Shown piece after piece: positions 27,713 to 36,797 of a DNA stretch of 64,000 nucleotides. A program made the translations under genes and the position numbers. Where the stretch lies: NCBI GenBank assembly GCA_024222485.1, contig JAAEPJ010000390.1, forward strand, positions 44,642 to 108,641, given 5' to 3'. The DNA comes from a bacterium (lineage in GTDB: Bacteria > RUG730 > JAAEPJ01). The notes beneath the pieces are model-generated. The model had not been told where the DNA came from, searched no databases, and worked only from the letters and a program-made list of their open reading frames with translations. Position 1 is the first letter of the stretch. The number at the start of each line of letters is the position of its first letter.

Positions 27713-28624
27713 ATGAATTTAAAAACACAAAAAATAAAGCAGGTTACTATTGTTGGTTTAATTGTTAATATTTTTATGGCTATTTTAAAAGTTTTTTTCG
27801 GATATTTTGGTAAAAGTACTTCTCTCGTGGTAGATGGTGTCCATTCTTTTTCTGATATTTTAAGTGATTTTGCTATTATTTTAGGTATTAAAGTTTGGAG
27901 TAAATCTCCTGATAAAAAACATCCTTATGGTCACTCGAGATTTGAAACATTTATAACTATTTTCATTGCTGTCATGCTTCTCATCATTACATTCGGTATT
28001 TTAATTTCTGCTTTAAGGAATTATTTGACAGGCGCTTATCAACAACCGAGAGCTATTACCCTAGTCATTGCATTTTTTTCTATCATTTTTAAAGAGTATT
28101 TATATAGAAAGACCAAAGCTGTTGCAGCGGAAGTGAACTCTTCTGCTCTTTTAGCAAATGCTTGGCATCACCGTAGTGATGCCTTATCATCTTTGCCTGT
28201 ATTTTTGGCAATACTTCTTAGTATTATCAACCCTAACTGGAGATTTTTGGATTATATCGGTGCGATTATTGTTGCTATTTTTCTTTTTCTTTTTGTTTTT
28301 AAACTATTGAAAAATGTTTATTCTGAGTTAATGGAGGTTTCAGCACCAAGGGAGCATTTAGATAGGGTTAAAGCTATTATTAATAATAACGGGGAGATAA
28401 GATCATATCATTGTTTGAGAAGTAGAAAAGTTGGCTCAGGCTTGTTTTTTGATTTACATATTCAGGTAGATAAAAATTTAACAGTTGTTAAAGGGCATGA
28501 AATAGCCACAGTTTTAAAAAAAGAAATTTTAGATAATTTAAAGGATGTAGAAGATATTTTGATTCATATTGAACCGTATGATGATACTCAACATCATAAT
28601 AAGTATGGAGCAATAGACTCATGA
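27713..28624 (+). CDS. Cation diffusion facilitator family transporter
   Basis: The 303-residue protein has six membrane segments and a C-terminal cytoplasmic domain. The metal sites are seen in DGVHSFSDILSDF (segment II) and WHHRSDALSSLP (segment V). It exports divalent cations such as zinc, iron or manganese by proton exchange. The metal cannot be fixed from these motifs alone. The 125-base leader has no recognised Mn-sensing riboswitch. Confidence 0.92.
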   Translation: MNLKTQKIKQVTIVGLIVNIFMAILKVFFGYFGKSTSLVVDGVHSFSDILSDFAIILGIKVWSKSPDKKHPYGHSRFETFITIFIAVMLLIITFGILISALRNYLTGAYQQPRAITLVIAFFSIIFKEYLYRKTKAVAAEVNSSALLANAWHHRSDALSSLPVFLAILLSIINPNWRFLDYIGAIIVAIFLFLFVFKLLKNVYSELMEVSAPREHLDRVKAIINNNGEIRSYHCLRSRKVGSGLFFDLHIQVDKNLTVVKGHEIATVLKKEILDNLKDVEDILIHIEPYDDTQHHNKYGAIDS

Positions 28625-28657
28625 TGAAATAGTTATTACCTGCTTTAAGGAGGGATA

Positions 28658-28918
28658 ATGAACAAGCAAGATTTAATTGATGTCATTGCACAAGAGACAA
28701 TGACTGATCAAGAAGCGAAAGAGATAGTTAATACTGTATTTAATATTATGAAGAATGCTTTGAAATCTGGAGATAAAGTGGTCATATCAGGCTTTGGTAC
28801 TTTTGATATGCATAAACGAAAATCAAGGATTGGTCGTAACCCTAATACAGGGGAAAAGGTTTTGATCGATGAGCAGGATATTTTAAAATTTAAAACATCC
28901 AAAACTTTTTATAGATAA
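28658..28918 (+). CDS. HU/IHF family DNA-binding protein
   Basis: The 86-residue protein is a complete HU-type nucleoid protein, slightly shorter than the usual 90. It has MNKQDLIDVIAQ, the VVISGFGTFDMHKRKSRIGRNPNTGEKV arm and a short C-terminal helix. It bends DNA and acts as a dimer. AGGAGG is upstream of the ATG. Confidence 0.95.
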   Translation: MNKQDLIDVIAQETMTDQEAKEIVNTVFNIMKNALKSGDKVVISGFGTFDMHKRKSRIGRNPNTGEKVLIDEQDILKFKTSKTFYR

Positions 28919-28933
28919 CTGGGAAAATAAAAG

Positions 28934-29428
28934 ATGAAGAAAATTTTATGGGTATTATTATTTTTGATGACAGGGGCTTACCTTGTCGCAGAAAAAATTT
29001 ATTTGCAAAAAGCTGATATTGAGTTTGGTGATGGAGATACTTTTACGGCTAATGGAGTTGTCATTCGTGTGCTTGGCGTAGATACACCAGAAATTTTCAA
29101 CCCAGATCATGGCATTATGGTTAATCAGTATTTAGGTCCGGAAGCATCTTTTTTTACTAAACATTTGATTGAGCAAGCAAGATCACTTTATTATATTCCT
29201 CATAAAAATGATATCTACTCAAGGCTTTTAGCCCATGTGTTTGTGGATGATGAATTGCTTGCCGTTAAGCTGATAAAAGCTGGGTTGGGTTATGAAACTG
29301 TAAGTATTTATGGGGATAATGGTTATCCTAAGTTGGCGAGTAAGGTGAGTGATTCCGCTGCTTTAGTCGGTAGACCTAATTTTACAAATCCGTTGTATTG
29401 GCGTAGAAAAAATATTAAAAGAAAATAA
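28934..29428 (+). CDS. Secreted thermonuclease-like (SNase) protein
   Basis: The 164-residue protein has a signal peptide (ILWVLLFLMTGAYLVA) and a staphylococcal nuclease domain. Conserved parts are FGDGDTFTANG, VIRVLGVDTPE (the catalytic Arg and Asp region) and YSRLLAHVFVDDELLAVKLIKAGLGY. It would degrade nucleic acids outside the inner membrane with calcium. The distance of 8 bases to uppS suggests shared transcription. An additional nearby role is not apparent. Confidence 0.85.
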   Translation: MKKILWVLLFLMTGAYLVAEKIYLQKADIEFGDGDTFTANGVVIRVLGVDTPEIFNPDHGIMVNQYLGPEASFFTKHLIEQARSLYYIPHKNDIYSRLLAHVFVDDELLAVKLIKAGLGYETVSIYGDNGYPKLASKVSDSAALVGRPNFTNPLYWRRKNIKRK

Positions 29429-29451
29429 TTATATTTTTGGATAGGAAAAAA

Positions 29452-30141
29452 ATGAAAAAAAATAAGATACCAAATCATATAGCAATTATTATGGATGGAA
29501 ATGCTCGTTGGGCGGCTTTGAAAAGTTTACCACGATTTAAAGGCCACCAAAAAGGTGCAGAAATAATTGAAGATATTGTAAAAAAAGCGGAAAAACTAAA
29601 TGTTAGAATTTTGACCCTCTATGCTTTTTCAACCGAAAATTGGCATAGAGAAAAAAAGGAAGTAGATTATCTAATGGAGCTTCTATACAAATATTTAAAA
29701 GGTCCTATTGTCTTAAGAATGATGAAAAATAATATTAAGCTTGATTTTATTGGTGATATTACTGAATTTTCTATTAAGTTGCAAGAGGAAATCCGTCTGG
29801 TTCGGGAAAAAACAAAAAATAATACCGGAATTTTAGTTAATATTGCCTTAAATTATGGTTCGAGAGATGAGATTGTAGCTGCAGTTAACCAGATTCTTCA
29901 AGAAAATAAGAAAAAGATAACTAAAGAAGAGTTTTCTGCGTACTTGCATACGCCTGATCCTGATCTTTTAATTCGAACTGGAGGAGAATTTCGGTTGAGT
30001 AATTTTTTACTTTGGCAAAGTGCATATTCAGAGATATTTGTTACGGAAAAATATTGGCCAGATTTTGATGAAACAGAGTTAGAGAATGCCATTGAAGTGT
30101 ATAGCAAAAGAAATCGGAGATATGGAGGGAGAAATGAGTAA
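29452..30141 (+). CDS. uppS: Undecaprenyl diphosphate synthase
   Basis: The 229-residue cis-prenyltransferase has the substrate motif IAIIMDGNARWA, the FSTENW motif and PDLLIRTGGEFRLSNFLLWQSAYSE. It builds the lipid carrier used for peptidoglycan and polysaccharide synthesis. The ATG at 29452 has AGGA 5 bases upstream; the TTG at 29437 has none. It overlaps cdsA by 8 bases, the classic uppS-cdsA pair. Confidence 0.95.
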   Translation: MKKNKIPNHIAIIMDGNARWAALKSLPRFKGHQKGAEIIEDIVKKAEKLNVRILTLYAFSTENWHREKKEVDYLMELLYKYLKGPIVLRMMKNNIKLDFIGDITEFSIKLQEEIRLVREKTKNNTGILVNIALNYGSRDEIVAAVNQILQENKKKITKEEFSAYLHTPDPDLLIRTGGEFRLSNFLLWQSAYSEIFVTEKYWPDFDETELENAIEVYSKRNRRYGGRNE

Positions 30142-30961
30142 TCTTATGCAAAGAATTATTACAGGTATTATTGGTGCAGTTATTTTAATAGTTACAATTT
30201 ATATCGGAGATATTGTATTTTTATCATTAGTAGCATTGATTAGTATTATAGGTGTTTTAGAATTTTATAAAATAGTAGACTCTAAATGTTTTAAAATTTT
30301 AGGTGTTATTGCTAGTCTTTTTATTTCTTGTTTATTTTTTCTTACAAAAGGTCATATGTTCCTAATGAAATATGATATCTTGTTACCAATACTTTTGACA
30401 TTTTTTATATTATTTTCTTTGATTTTTGCTATATATAATTCGAAATCACAAAAATTATTTTTAGAGGATTTAAAAGCAGCTATTTTTACTATTTTTGGTG
30501 TTTTTTATGTTGCATGGTTGTTCAATCATTTAATTCTTTTAAGGTCTATTCCTATTTTTGGTCGTGATTTAGTTCTTATAACATTTATTGCTATCTGGTG
30601 TTTAGACTCTTGTGCTTATTTTGTTGGAGTTAGGTTTGGCAAAACAAAATTTTCTATGATTAGCCCAAAGAAATCTATTGAAGGGTCATTAGCCGGATTT
30701 TTAGCTTGTATACTCGCTGTTTGGCTTTTGAAATATTTGTTTAATACAAACTTGACTAGAGTTCATGCTTTAATAATTGGAGTATTAATTGGGGTATTCG
30801 GTCAGCTGGGAGATTTAGCTGGATCATTGCTTAAGCGTAGTTTTGATGTGAAAGATTCCAGTTCTATTTTGCCGGGGCATGGGGGAGTTTTAGATCGGTT
30901 CGATAGTGCAATATTTGTTGCCCCAGTAGTTTATTATTATATTAAGATTTTTATAATGTAA
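30134..30961 (+). CDS. cdsA: Phosphatidate cytidylyltransferase
   Basis: The 275-residue membrane protein has about seven to eight segments and the CDP-diglyceride synthase signature SLLKRSFDVKDSSSILPGHGGVLDRFDS near its C terminus. It makes CDP-diacylglycerol, the precursor of phospholipids. The ATG at 30134 lies inside the uppS end and follows GGAGGGAG. Starting at 30086 would make an unlikely extra N terminus. A bidirectional terminator covers its stop. Confidence 0.94.
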   Translation: MSNLMQRIITGIIGAVILIVTIYIGDIVFLSLVALISIIGVLEFYKIVDSKCFKILGVIASLFISCLFFLTKGHMFLMKYDILLPILLTFFILFSLIFAIYNSKSQKLFLEDLKAAIFTIFGVFYVAWLFNHLILLRSIPIFGRDLVLITFIAIWCLDSCAYFVGVRFGKTKFSMISPKKSIEGSLAGFLACILAVWLLKYLFNTNLTRVHALIIGVLIGVFGQLGDLAGSLLKRSFDVKDSSSILPGHGGVLDRFDSAIFVAPVVYYYIKIFIM

Positions 30962-30990
30962 GAGAGATTAGTCTAAACCTCTCTTACATT
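30955..30990. terminator. Bidirectional terminator between convergent genes
   Basis: AATGTAAGAGAG (30955-30966) and CTCTCTTACATT (30979-30990) form a perfect 12-base inverted repeat around a 12-base loop. The stem includes the stop codon of cdsA. An ATTTT tract follows on the + strand. It lies between two convergent genes and probably stops transcription from both sides. Confidence 0.75.
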
Positions 30991-30993
30991 ATT

Positions 30994-31818
30994 TTAGCTA
31001 GCTACTTCTTTTTTTAAAAGCTTTAGAGGGATTAAAATACTATAAATGGGAAGCACGATATTCATTACTATAATCGCAGATATAGAGAAAAATATAGAGA
31101 AAAACAAGAATAGAATTAGTGTAATGTAGCTTAAAGGCGCAAGGCTATTAAATAGTTTTTTCCTATCTAAGTTCCACCCTTTTTTATTTAAAATTTTAGC
31201 CATGAAAAAGGAAAAAGTAATATTGGCAGTAATAAATCCTACTGTAAGAATTAACCCTCCAATGAATAAAATAAAGGTAAAAATTATCCTTTTAGTTTTT
31301 GAGATGGCCTGGGCAATATCATAGAAAGATATGTTCCTTGCAAATTTACCATTTTGAAAGCTGAGAATTCCTTTTTCATTAATTTCAAAAGCCAAACTTG
31401 AAAATTGTACTCCTTGAATATTGAGGTCAGTTATTGGGAAACTTTGGATTTGATTATTTGTATTAAGGAATACTTGTTGTTTAGCAATAATGATTGCTGT
31501 CTCATTAAAGTCTTGAGGTGTAACGGAGTCAATATCCATTTTTATTTGAAAATAAGGATGATCATATTCTGTTATTTCTTGATTTTGGTCCATAACTGTT
31601 AATCCTACCTTATCTTCTAATGTCCATTTTTTGGGAAGGGCTTGGATGGTTTTAGAAATATTAGTAACTTGAGAGTACTTATTTAATTTAAAATTTATTA
31701 ACATTGCCGCAATGAAAGAGATCGCTAAGCTTGTCGCGATTATAATTAGAATTGCTTTTTTTGCACTCCAATGGTTGTAAATATTTTGATAGTAATCTTT
31801 ATCATAAAAAAACTTCAT
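30994..31818 (-). CDS. Predicted membrane protein, DUF1189-like
   Basis: The 274-residue protein has one N-terminal membrane segment (about residues 22-44), an extracytoplasmic region of about 130 residues, and three to four membrane segments near the C terminus. This topology and the YYQNIYNHWSAKKA start resemble DUF1189 proteins of unknown function, but the match is weak. AGGAG lies upstream of the ATG. It faces cdsA, with a shared terminator between them. Confidence 0.5.
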   Translation of the reverse strand: MKFFYDKDYYQNIYNHWSAKKAILIIIATSLAISFIAAMLINFKLNKYSQVTNISKTIQALPKKWTLEDKVGLTVMDQNQEITEYDHPYFQIKMDIDSVTPQDFNETAIIIAKQQVFLNTNNQIQSFPITDLNIQGVQFSSLAFEINEKGILSFQNGKFARNISFYDIAQAISKTKRIIFTFILFIGGLILTVGFITANITFSFFMAKILNKKGWNLDRKKLFNSLAPLSYITLILFLFFSIFFSISAIIVMNIVLPIYSILIPLKLLKKEVAS

Positions 31819-31865
31819 TTTTTACTCCTATTTTATCAATAAAAAGACAAGATAATTTTTTGATT

Positions 31866-33026
31866 TTATTGGATAATTGTCTTTACAAATTTTTGTTGTT
31901 TAAAGAAAGTTTTTGCTGTTCTTTCTAAGTTTACTGTTTGAATTTTATCTAAATTTTTCAAATTTTGATAGCTATAATTTTGTTCTAAACCTAAAATTTC
32001 ATAAAGACCAAGTAAGAATGCTTGATTTCCTTTGGTTTCTTGTTTAAATATTTCTGTACTTTTCATTCGCCTTTTTAAGATTTTAATATCTGATTCCTTA
32101 ATTTTAAAATTAGTTATTTCTTCATCAATAGCAATGAGTGCTGCTTTGATATTTTTTTTATCTAAGCCTAAATGTATCATGAAATAATTTGTATCTGCAG
32201 TGGTTGTAATTGTTGAGCCAATTTCATAAACTAAACCCATTTGTTCACGAATACGGTCGAATAGAAGAGATGTCATCCCTCCACCAAGATATGAGTTAAT
32301 TAGTTTTATTTTTAGGAATTCTTTATCCCTGATATCAGGGATTTTAAATCCTAGCATGATATATGCTTGGTTAAAGTTTTTAGTAATATTCTCTGTCTTT
32401 GGAGGTGTGATTAAATTATCTGAGATAGGGCTTATCGTTAGCTTTTTTTTCCCAAATATATCAGGAAATTTAAAATTCTTAAAGGGAGTAACTGCCGAGA
32501 TAATTGGTTTGAAATTTAATAAATATTTTTGATGGAAATCGATTAAATCATTTTGAGATATTTTTGTTAAACTGGTTTTATCTCCAAGAGGAAGCCAGCT
32601 TTTATAGTTATCTTTGCCATAAATATTTTGTTTGAAATGATCAATACAGATATTAGAAATAGTATCATAGCGTGCAGTTATTGCATTTACTTGTTCAAGT
32701 TTTAATTTTTCTATCTCTTGATGATCAAATTTTGGATTAAGGAAAATTTCTGAAAAAATATTGATCGCTTCAGTTATGGAGTTTTTTTCAAAAAGGAGTG
32801 ATAAATTTAAGTAATTTGCCGTACGACAAAAATTGAAGTTAATAGCATTGGATTCAAGTTTTAAAGCTAGATTATGTGCATTAAAGTGTTTTGATCCTTT
32901 TAGCAGCATTGCAAGCAGAAAAATGCCTATGCCTAAATTATTTTTTTCAGCCTCAAGGTTTATCGGCCAAAAAAAATGAATGGAACAAAGATTGTTTTGG
33001 GTATTAAGTTTATGAATAATATTCAT
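31866..33026 (-). CDS. M16 family protein with degenerate zinc motif
   Basis: The 386-residue protein has the two-lobe layout of M16 peptidases. The C-terminal lobe has the R/Y-type motif YLGGGMTSLLFDRIREQMGLVYEIG. The N-terminal lobe should have HxxEH before the MLFKGT segment, but here it reads IFLLAMLLKGSK, so the metal site is lost. M16 proteins often come as an active and an inactive partner; no active partner gene lies here. It is probably a non-peptidase or the inactive half of a heterodimer. Confidence 0.75.
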   Translation of the reverse strand: MNIIHKLNTQNNLCSIHFFWPINLEAEKNNLGIGIFLLAMLLKGSKHFNAHNLALKLESNAINFNFCRTANYLNLSLLFEKNSITEAINIFSEIFLNPKFDHQEIEKLKLEQVNAITARYDTISNICIDHFKQNIYGKDNYKSWLPLGDKTSLTKISQNDLIDFHQKYLLNFKPIISAVTPFKNFKFPDIFGKKKLTISPISDNLITPPKTENITKNFNQAYIMLGFKIPDIRDKEFLKIKLINSYLGGGMTSLLFDRIREQMGLVYEIGSTITTTADTNYFMIHLGLDKKNIKAALIAIDEEITNFKIKESDIKILKRRMKSTEIFKQETKGNQAFLLGLYEILGLEQNYSYQNLKNLDKIQTVNLERTAKTFFKQQKFVKTIIQ

Positions 33027-33285
33027 CTGAATGAGTTACTCCGCAGAATTATATTTTTTAAGAAAAAATTTTTTACTGTAAAAAAAATAAACTAGATAAT
33101 TCTAGGTAATTTATTAAGAAATAGAGATCTTTTTAAAGAATAAATTATATATTATCATTATTATTACGCCTAGTTAATTAAAAAAAAGTATTTTAATATT
33201 CTTTTTGCTTTTATATTAGCGGGTTTTTATTAAAAGAAAGCCTCTATTTTTTTCATAGAAGTGAGCGTGCTTACTTCAGAATAGA
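33027..33285. other. AT-rich intergenic region between the M16 gene and comF
   Basis: This stretch of about 260 bases is very AT-rich and has no credible ORF. An inverted repeat, GAAGTGAG (33258-33265) with CTTACTTC (33270-33277), sits just past the comF stop. It has no T-run and, in RNA from the reverse strand, one A-C mismatch, so it is not a clear terminator. The promoter of the M16 gene should lie here. Confidence 0.5.
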
Positions 33286-34014
33286 TTATGAGGTTTTTGA
33301 AATGGAAAAACCATAAACATGTTTAGCTCCATTTTTTTTTAAAATTTGAGCAATTGTATTAAGCGTTACACCTGTTGTTGAAATATCATCAAAAACGAGT
33401 ATGTTTTTATCTTTTATTTGATGAGAGTCAGAAACCTTGAAAGCATTAGATAGTTCTTTTGCACGCTCAGGCGCTTTAAGACCAAACATAAAACGAGTAT
33501 TTTTTTCTTTTTTTAAAATGTTATTTTTTACTACTAAGTTAAAAACTTTAGCAAAAATATTCGCAAGCACTTCCGCTTGGTTATAGCCCCTTTGCGCTAG
33601 CCTATTTTTATGAATAGGAACAGGGATAATAAAATCAATATCTTGTATACATTTATCGAGCTCAGCTAATACTTTTGTTTTTGATGAAAATATATTATAA
33701 AAAATATCTAGTTTGCTCATTAAAAAGTCAGAGGGGGTAAACTTTAATTTTTTTAAAATTTTTGTAATACTTGAATCATAGGAAAAAAGGCTGAAGTTTT
33801 TTTTAAAGTTAAGATTTTTTTTATAACAATTCGTACAAGTTGTTTGTATGGTTTGAGTCATCGAGCCACATTTGATGCAATAAGCTTCAATATTAATAAT
33901 ATTTTCAATACAATTTGAACAGAGATGAGTATCATTTCTCTCCGTAATAGCGTTACAGGATAAACAGTGAGTAGGGAAAATTAGGTCTAAGAGAAAAGGC
34001 GCTAATCGTTGCAT
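33286..34014 (-). CDS. ComF family phosphoribosyltransferase-like protein
   Basis: The 242-residue protein has a Zn-finger-like N terminus (CLSCNA, CSNC, CIKCG, CTNCY) and a C-terminal PRT domain with the PRPP motif ILVFDDISTTGVTLNTIAQ. ComF proteins help DNA uptake in competent bacteria; the family is also found in non-competent ones. The ATG at 34014 is preferred because AGGA lies 9 bases upstream. The upstream in-frame TTG at 34032 lacks a ribosome binding site. It follows uvrA closely on the same strand. A transformation role would fit with comM elsewhere in the window. Confidence 0.85.
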   Translation of the reverse strand: MQRLAPFLLDLIFPTHCLSCNAITERNDTHLCSNCIENIINIEAYCIKCGSMTQTIQTTCTNCYKKNLNFKKNFSLFSYDSSITKILKKLKFTPSDFLMSKLDIFYNIFSSKTKVLAELDKCIQDIDFIIPVPIHKNRLAQRGYNQAEVLANIFAKVFNLVVKNNILKKEKNTRFMFGLKAPERAKELSNAFKVSDSHQIKDKNILVFDDISTTGVTLNTIAQILKKNGAKHVYGFSISKTS

Positions 34015-34047
34015 TTTATTTATTCCTGACAATAAAGAAAGTATTGC

Positions 34048-36759
34048 TTATAAGACTTCTTTCAAATATTTTCCTGTGTATGACTTCCTGCATTGTGCAA
34101 CATCTTCCGGCGTTCCTTCAATGATAATTTCTCCGCCTTCATCTCCACCATCAGGACCAAGATCTGTTAAATAATCGCAGGTTTTAATGACATCTAAATT
34201 ATGTTCAATTACGAGGACAGAGTTACCTTTATTAACAAGCCTATTTAAAACTTCAAGGAGTTTATGTACATCAGCAAAATGAAGTCCCGTTGTTGGCTCA
34301 TCTAAAATATAAAGTGTTTTTCCTGTTGCACGCTTAGAAAGCTCCGAGGCTAGTTTTATCCTTTGTGCCTCCCCACCAGATAGAGTTGTTGCACTTTGCC
34401 CAAGATGGAGATAGCCTAAACCTACATCTTGTAATAATTTTAAGCCGCGTTCTATTCTTGGGATTTTTTGAAAAAATAGATAGCTTTCATCAACACTCAT
34501 ATTTAAAATGTCAGAAATATTCTTACCTTTATAGAGAATTTCAAGTGTTTCTCGTTCATAGCGCGTCCTTTTACAAACATCACAAGTAACATACACATCT
34601 GGTAAAAAGTGCATTTCAATTTTTTGGACACCATCTCCTTGACAAGCCTCACAACGCCCCCCTTTAACATTAAAGCTGAAGCGTCCCACTTTATATCCTC
34701 GTGCTTTTGCTTCTGGAATTCCTGCAAATAGCTCACGGATAGCAGTAAAAATTCCTGTATAAGTTGCAGAGTTTGAGCGGGGTGTGCGTCCAATGGGAGA
34801 TTGGTCGATATTGATTACTTTATCAATTAGATTAAGATTTTTTATTTCTTTAAAAGTATTGCTTTTTTTTTGACGGATAGCTTTATAGAGGATTTCTTCA
34901 ACTAAGGTTGACTTCCCACTACCAGAAACACCCGTAACTGCGGAAAGGACACCAAGCGGGATTTTAGCATTAATATTTTTTAGATTATTTGCCGTTGCAT
35001 TGATAATTTTAATGAAATTTTTTGGTTTTCTACGGTTTTCAGGAGTTTTAATTTTAATTTTTCCATTTAAATACTGTGCCGTTAAGGATTTTTTTGATGT
35101 GAGGATTTGATCAAAAGAACCTTCTGCAACTACTTCGCCTCCATATTTTCCCGCACCAACCCCAAGATCAATAATATGATCCGCTTCTTTAATGGTTTCC
35201 TCATCATGTTCAACAACTAGGACTGTATTTCCTAGATCTCGTAGGCGTTTCATCGTGTTTAAAAGCTTACGATTATCTTTTTGGTGTAACCCAATAGATG
35301 GCTCATCTAAGACATAAAGCACGCCCATTAATCCTGCTCCGATCTGAGTCGCTAAGTTAATACGCTGGGCTTCTCCGCCAGATAATGTCGCAGACTTTCG
35401 CATTAGGTTTAGATAACCAAGACCAACTTCAAATAAAAAATTAAGCCTTGCTTGGATTTCTTTGATTACAGGTTCAGCAATAAGTTTTTGCTTGGTTAGG
35501 TGAAACTCTATTTTATTAAAAAATAGCCGACTTTCTTTTATGGCAAGTTGACTAATTTCAATAATATTTTTATTCGCAATTTTAACGGCTAAACTTTCGC
35601 TAGAAAGGCGATTCCCTTGGCAAGTTGGGCATGTGTAGGTATGCATTAATTTTTCATACCATCGTTTTGTTTCCTCGGAAGGCGTTTGTTTATATCTTCT
35701 CCATAAAAGGGGAATAAAGCCTTCAAAATAATCTGAGCCATGGATAAGCATTTCTTGTTTTTTTTTCGTTAACTGATTAAAGGATAGTTCAAGGTTAATG
35801 AGATGTTCAATCTTCTCAAGAGAGTAACTTCCTTCTGAAAAACCAGGGACTTTTATCGTTTGTTTTAAGGGTTTATTTTTATCAGAAATAATTAGGTCTT
35901 CATCAAAATTCATTTTAATCCCTAGACCTGCACATTGAGAGCAAGCACCATGTGGATTATTAAAAGAAAATATTTGGGGTGTGATTTCTTTAAAGCTCAG
36001 ATTACATTTTTGGCAGGAAAAAGACTCACTAAAAAATATATTTTTTTCATCTTTTATAATGATAATTTCTCCATTTCCTTCTTTTAAGGCCGTTTCAATT
36101 GAATCACTTATTCTTGATTGGTTTTCTTCAATAATTTTAACACGATCAATAATAACTGAAATATTATGTTTTTTGTTTTTTGAAAGTCTAATGTCTTCTT
36201 CTAAGTGGAAGGTTTGAGAGTCAATGCGTATACGCAGAAATCCTTCTTTTTTAAGACGATCAAAAAGTTCTCTATATTCCCCCTTGCGGTTTTTAACTAA
36301 GGGGGCAAGGATGGAGATTTTTGTGGCTTTTGACCAGCTCATGACTGTCTCAACTATTTCCTGAATAGTTTGGGGTTTAACTTCATTTTTACATTTTGGA
36401 CAATGTGGGGTTCCTACTCTTGCAAATAAAACACGCATATAATCATAAATTTCTGTCATGGTCCCCACTGTTGAGCGTGGATTATAGCCTTTCCCTTTTT
36501 GTTGGATTGCAATAGCAGGAGATAGTCCGGAAATACTTTCAAGAGGAGGTTTTTGCATTTGACCTAAAAATTGACGAGCATAGCTTGACAATGATTCTAC
36601 ATAACGACGATGACCTTCGACATAAATTGTATCAAAGGCAAGAGATGATTTTCCTGAGCCGGAAAGCCCAGTAATAACTACAAATTTATCGCGTGGAATA
36701 GAAATATTTATATTTTTTAAATTATGCGTCTTTGCACCTTTTATTTCAATTGTATTCAT
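34048..36759 (-). CDS. uvrA: Excinuclease ABC subunit A
   Basis: The 903-residue damage sensor has two ABC ATPase halves. The first P-loop is GLSGSGKS at residues 31-38 and the second is GVSGSGKS in the C-terminal half. Both signatures (SGGEAQRI) and zinc fingers with CPKC, CQKC, CEAC and CDVC pairs are present. It recognises lesions and loads UvrB in nucleotide excision repair. The length is slightly below the usual 940. It lies between comF and the GH81 gene; no uvrB is near. Confidence 0.96.
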   Translation of the reverse strand: MNTIEIKGAKTHNLKNINISIPRDKFVVITGLSGSGKSSLAFDTIYVEGHRRYVESLSSYARQFLGQMQKPPLESISGLSPAIAIQQKGKGYNPRSTVGTMTEIYDYMRVLFARVGTPHCPKCKNEVKPQTIQEIVETVMSWSKATKISILAPLVKNRKGEYRELFDRLKKEGFLRIRIDSQTFHLEEDIRLSKNKKHNISVIIDRVKIIEENQSRISDSIETALKEGNGEIIIIKDEKNIFFSESFSCQKCNLSFKEITPQIFSFNNPHGACSQCAGLGIKMNFDEDLIISDKNKPLKQTIKVPGFSEGSYSLEKIEHLINLELSFNQLTKKKQEMLIHGSDYFEGFIPLLWRRYKQTPSEETKRWYEKLMHTYTCPTCQGNRLSSESLAVKIANKNIIEISQLAIKESRLFFNKIEFHLTKQKLIAEPVIKEIQARLNFLFEVGLGYLNLMRKSATLSGGEAQRINLATQIGAGLMGVLYVLDEPSIGLHQKDNRKLLNTMKRLRDLGNTVLVVEHDEETIKEADHIIDLGVGAGKYGGEVVAEGSFDQILTSKKSLTAQYLNGKIKIKTPENRRKPKNFIKIINATANNLKNINAKIPLGVLSAVTGVSGSGKSTLVEEILYKAIRQKKSNTFKEIKNLNLIDKVINIDQSPIGRTPRSNSATYTGIFTAIRELFAGIPEAKARGYKVGRFSFNVKGGRCEACQGDGVQKIEMHFLPDVYVTCDVCKRTRYERETLEILYKGKNISDILNMSVDESYLFFQKIPRIERGLKLLQDVGLGYLHLGQSATTLSGGEAQRIKLASELSKRATGKTLYILDEPTTGLHFADVHKLLEVLNRLVNKGNSVLVIEHNLDVIKTCDYLTDLGPDGGDEGGEIIIEGTPEDVAQCRKSYTGKYLKEVL

Positions 36760-36797
36760 TTTTTAAGTGGATGATCAATCGTCCTCTATATTATTTT

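Noticed and set aside
33251-33285. Intrinsic terminator of comF
   Set aside because: The inverted repeat at 33258-33277 has a mismatch in the relevant RNA and lacks a T tract.
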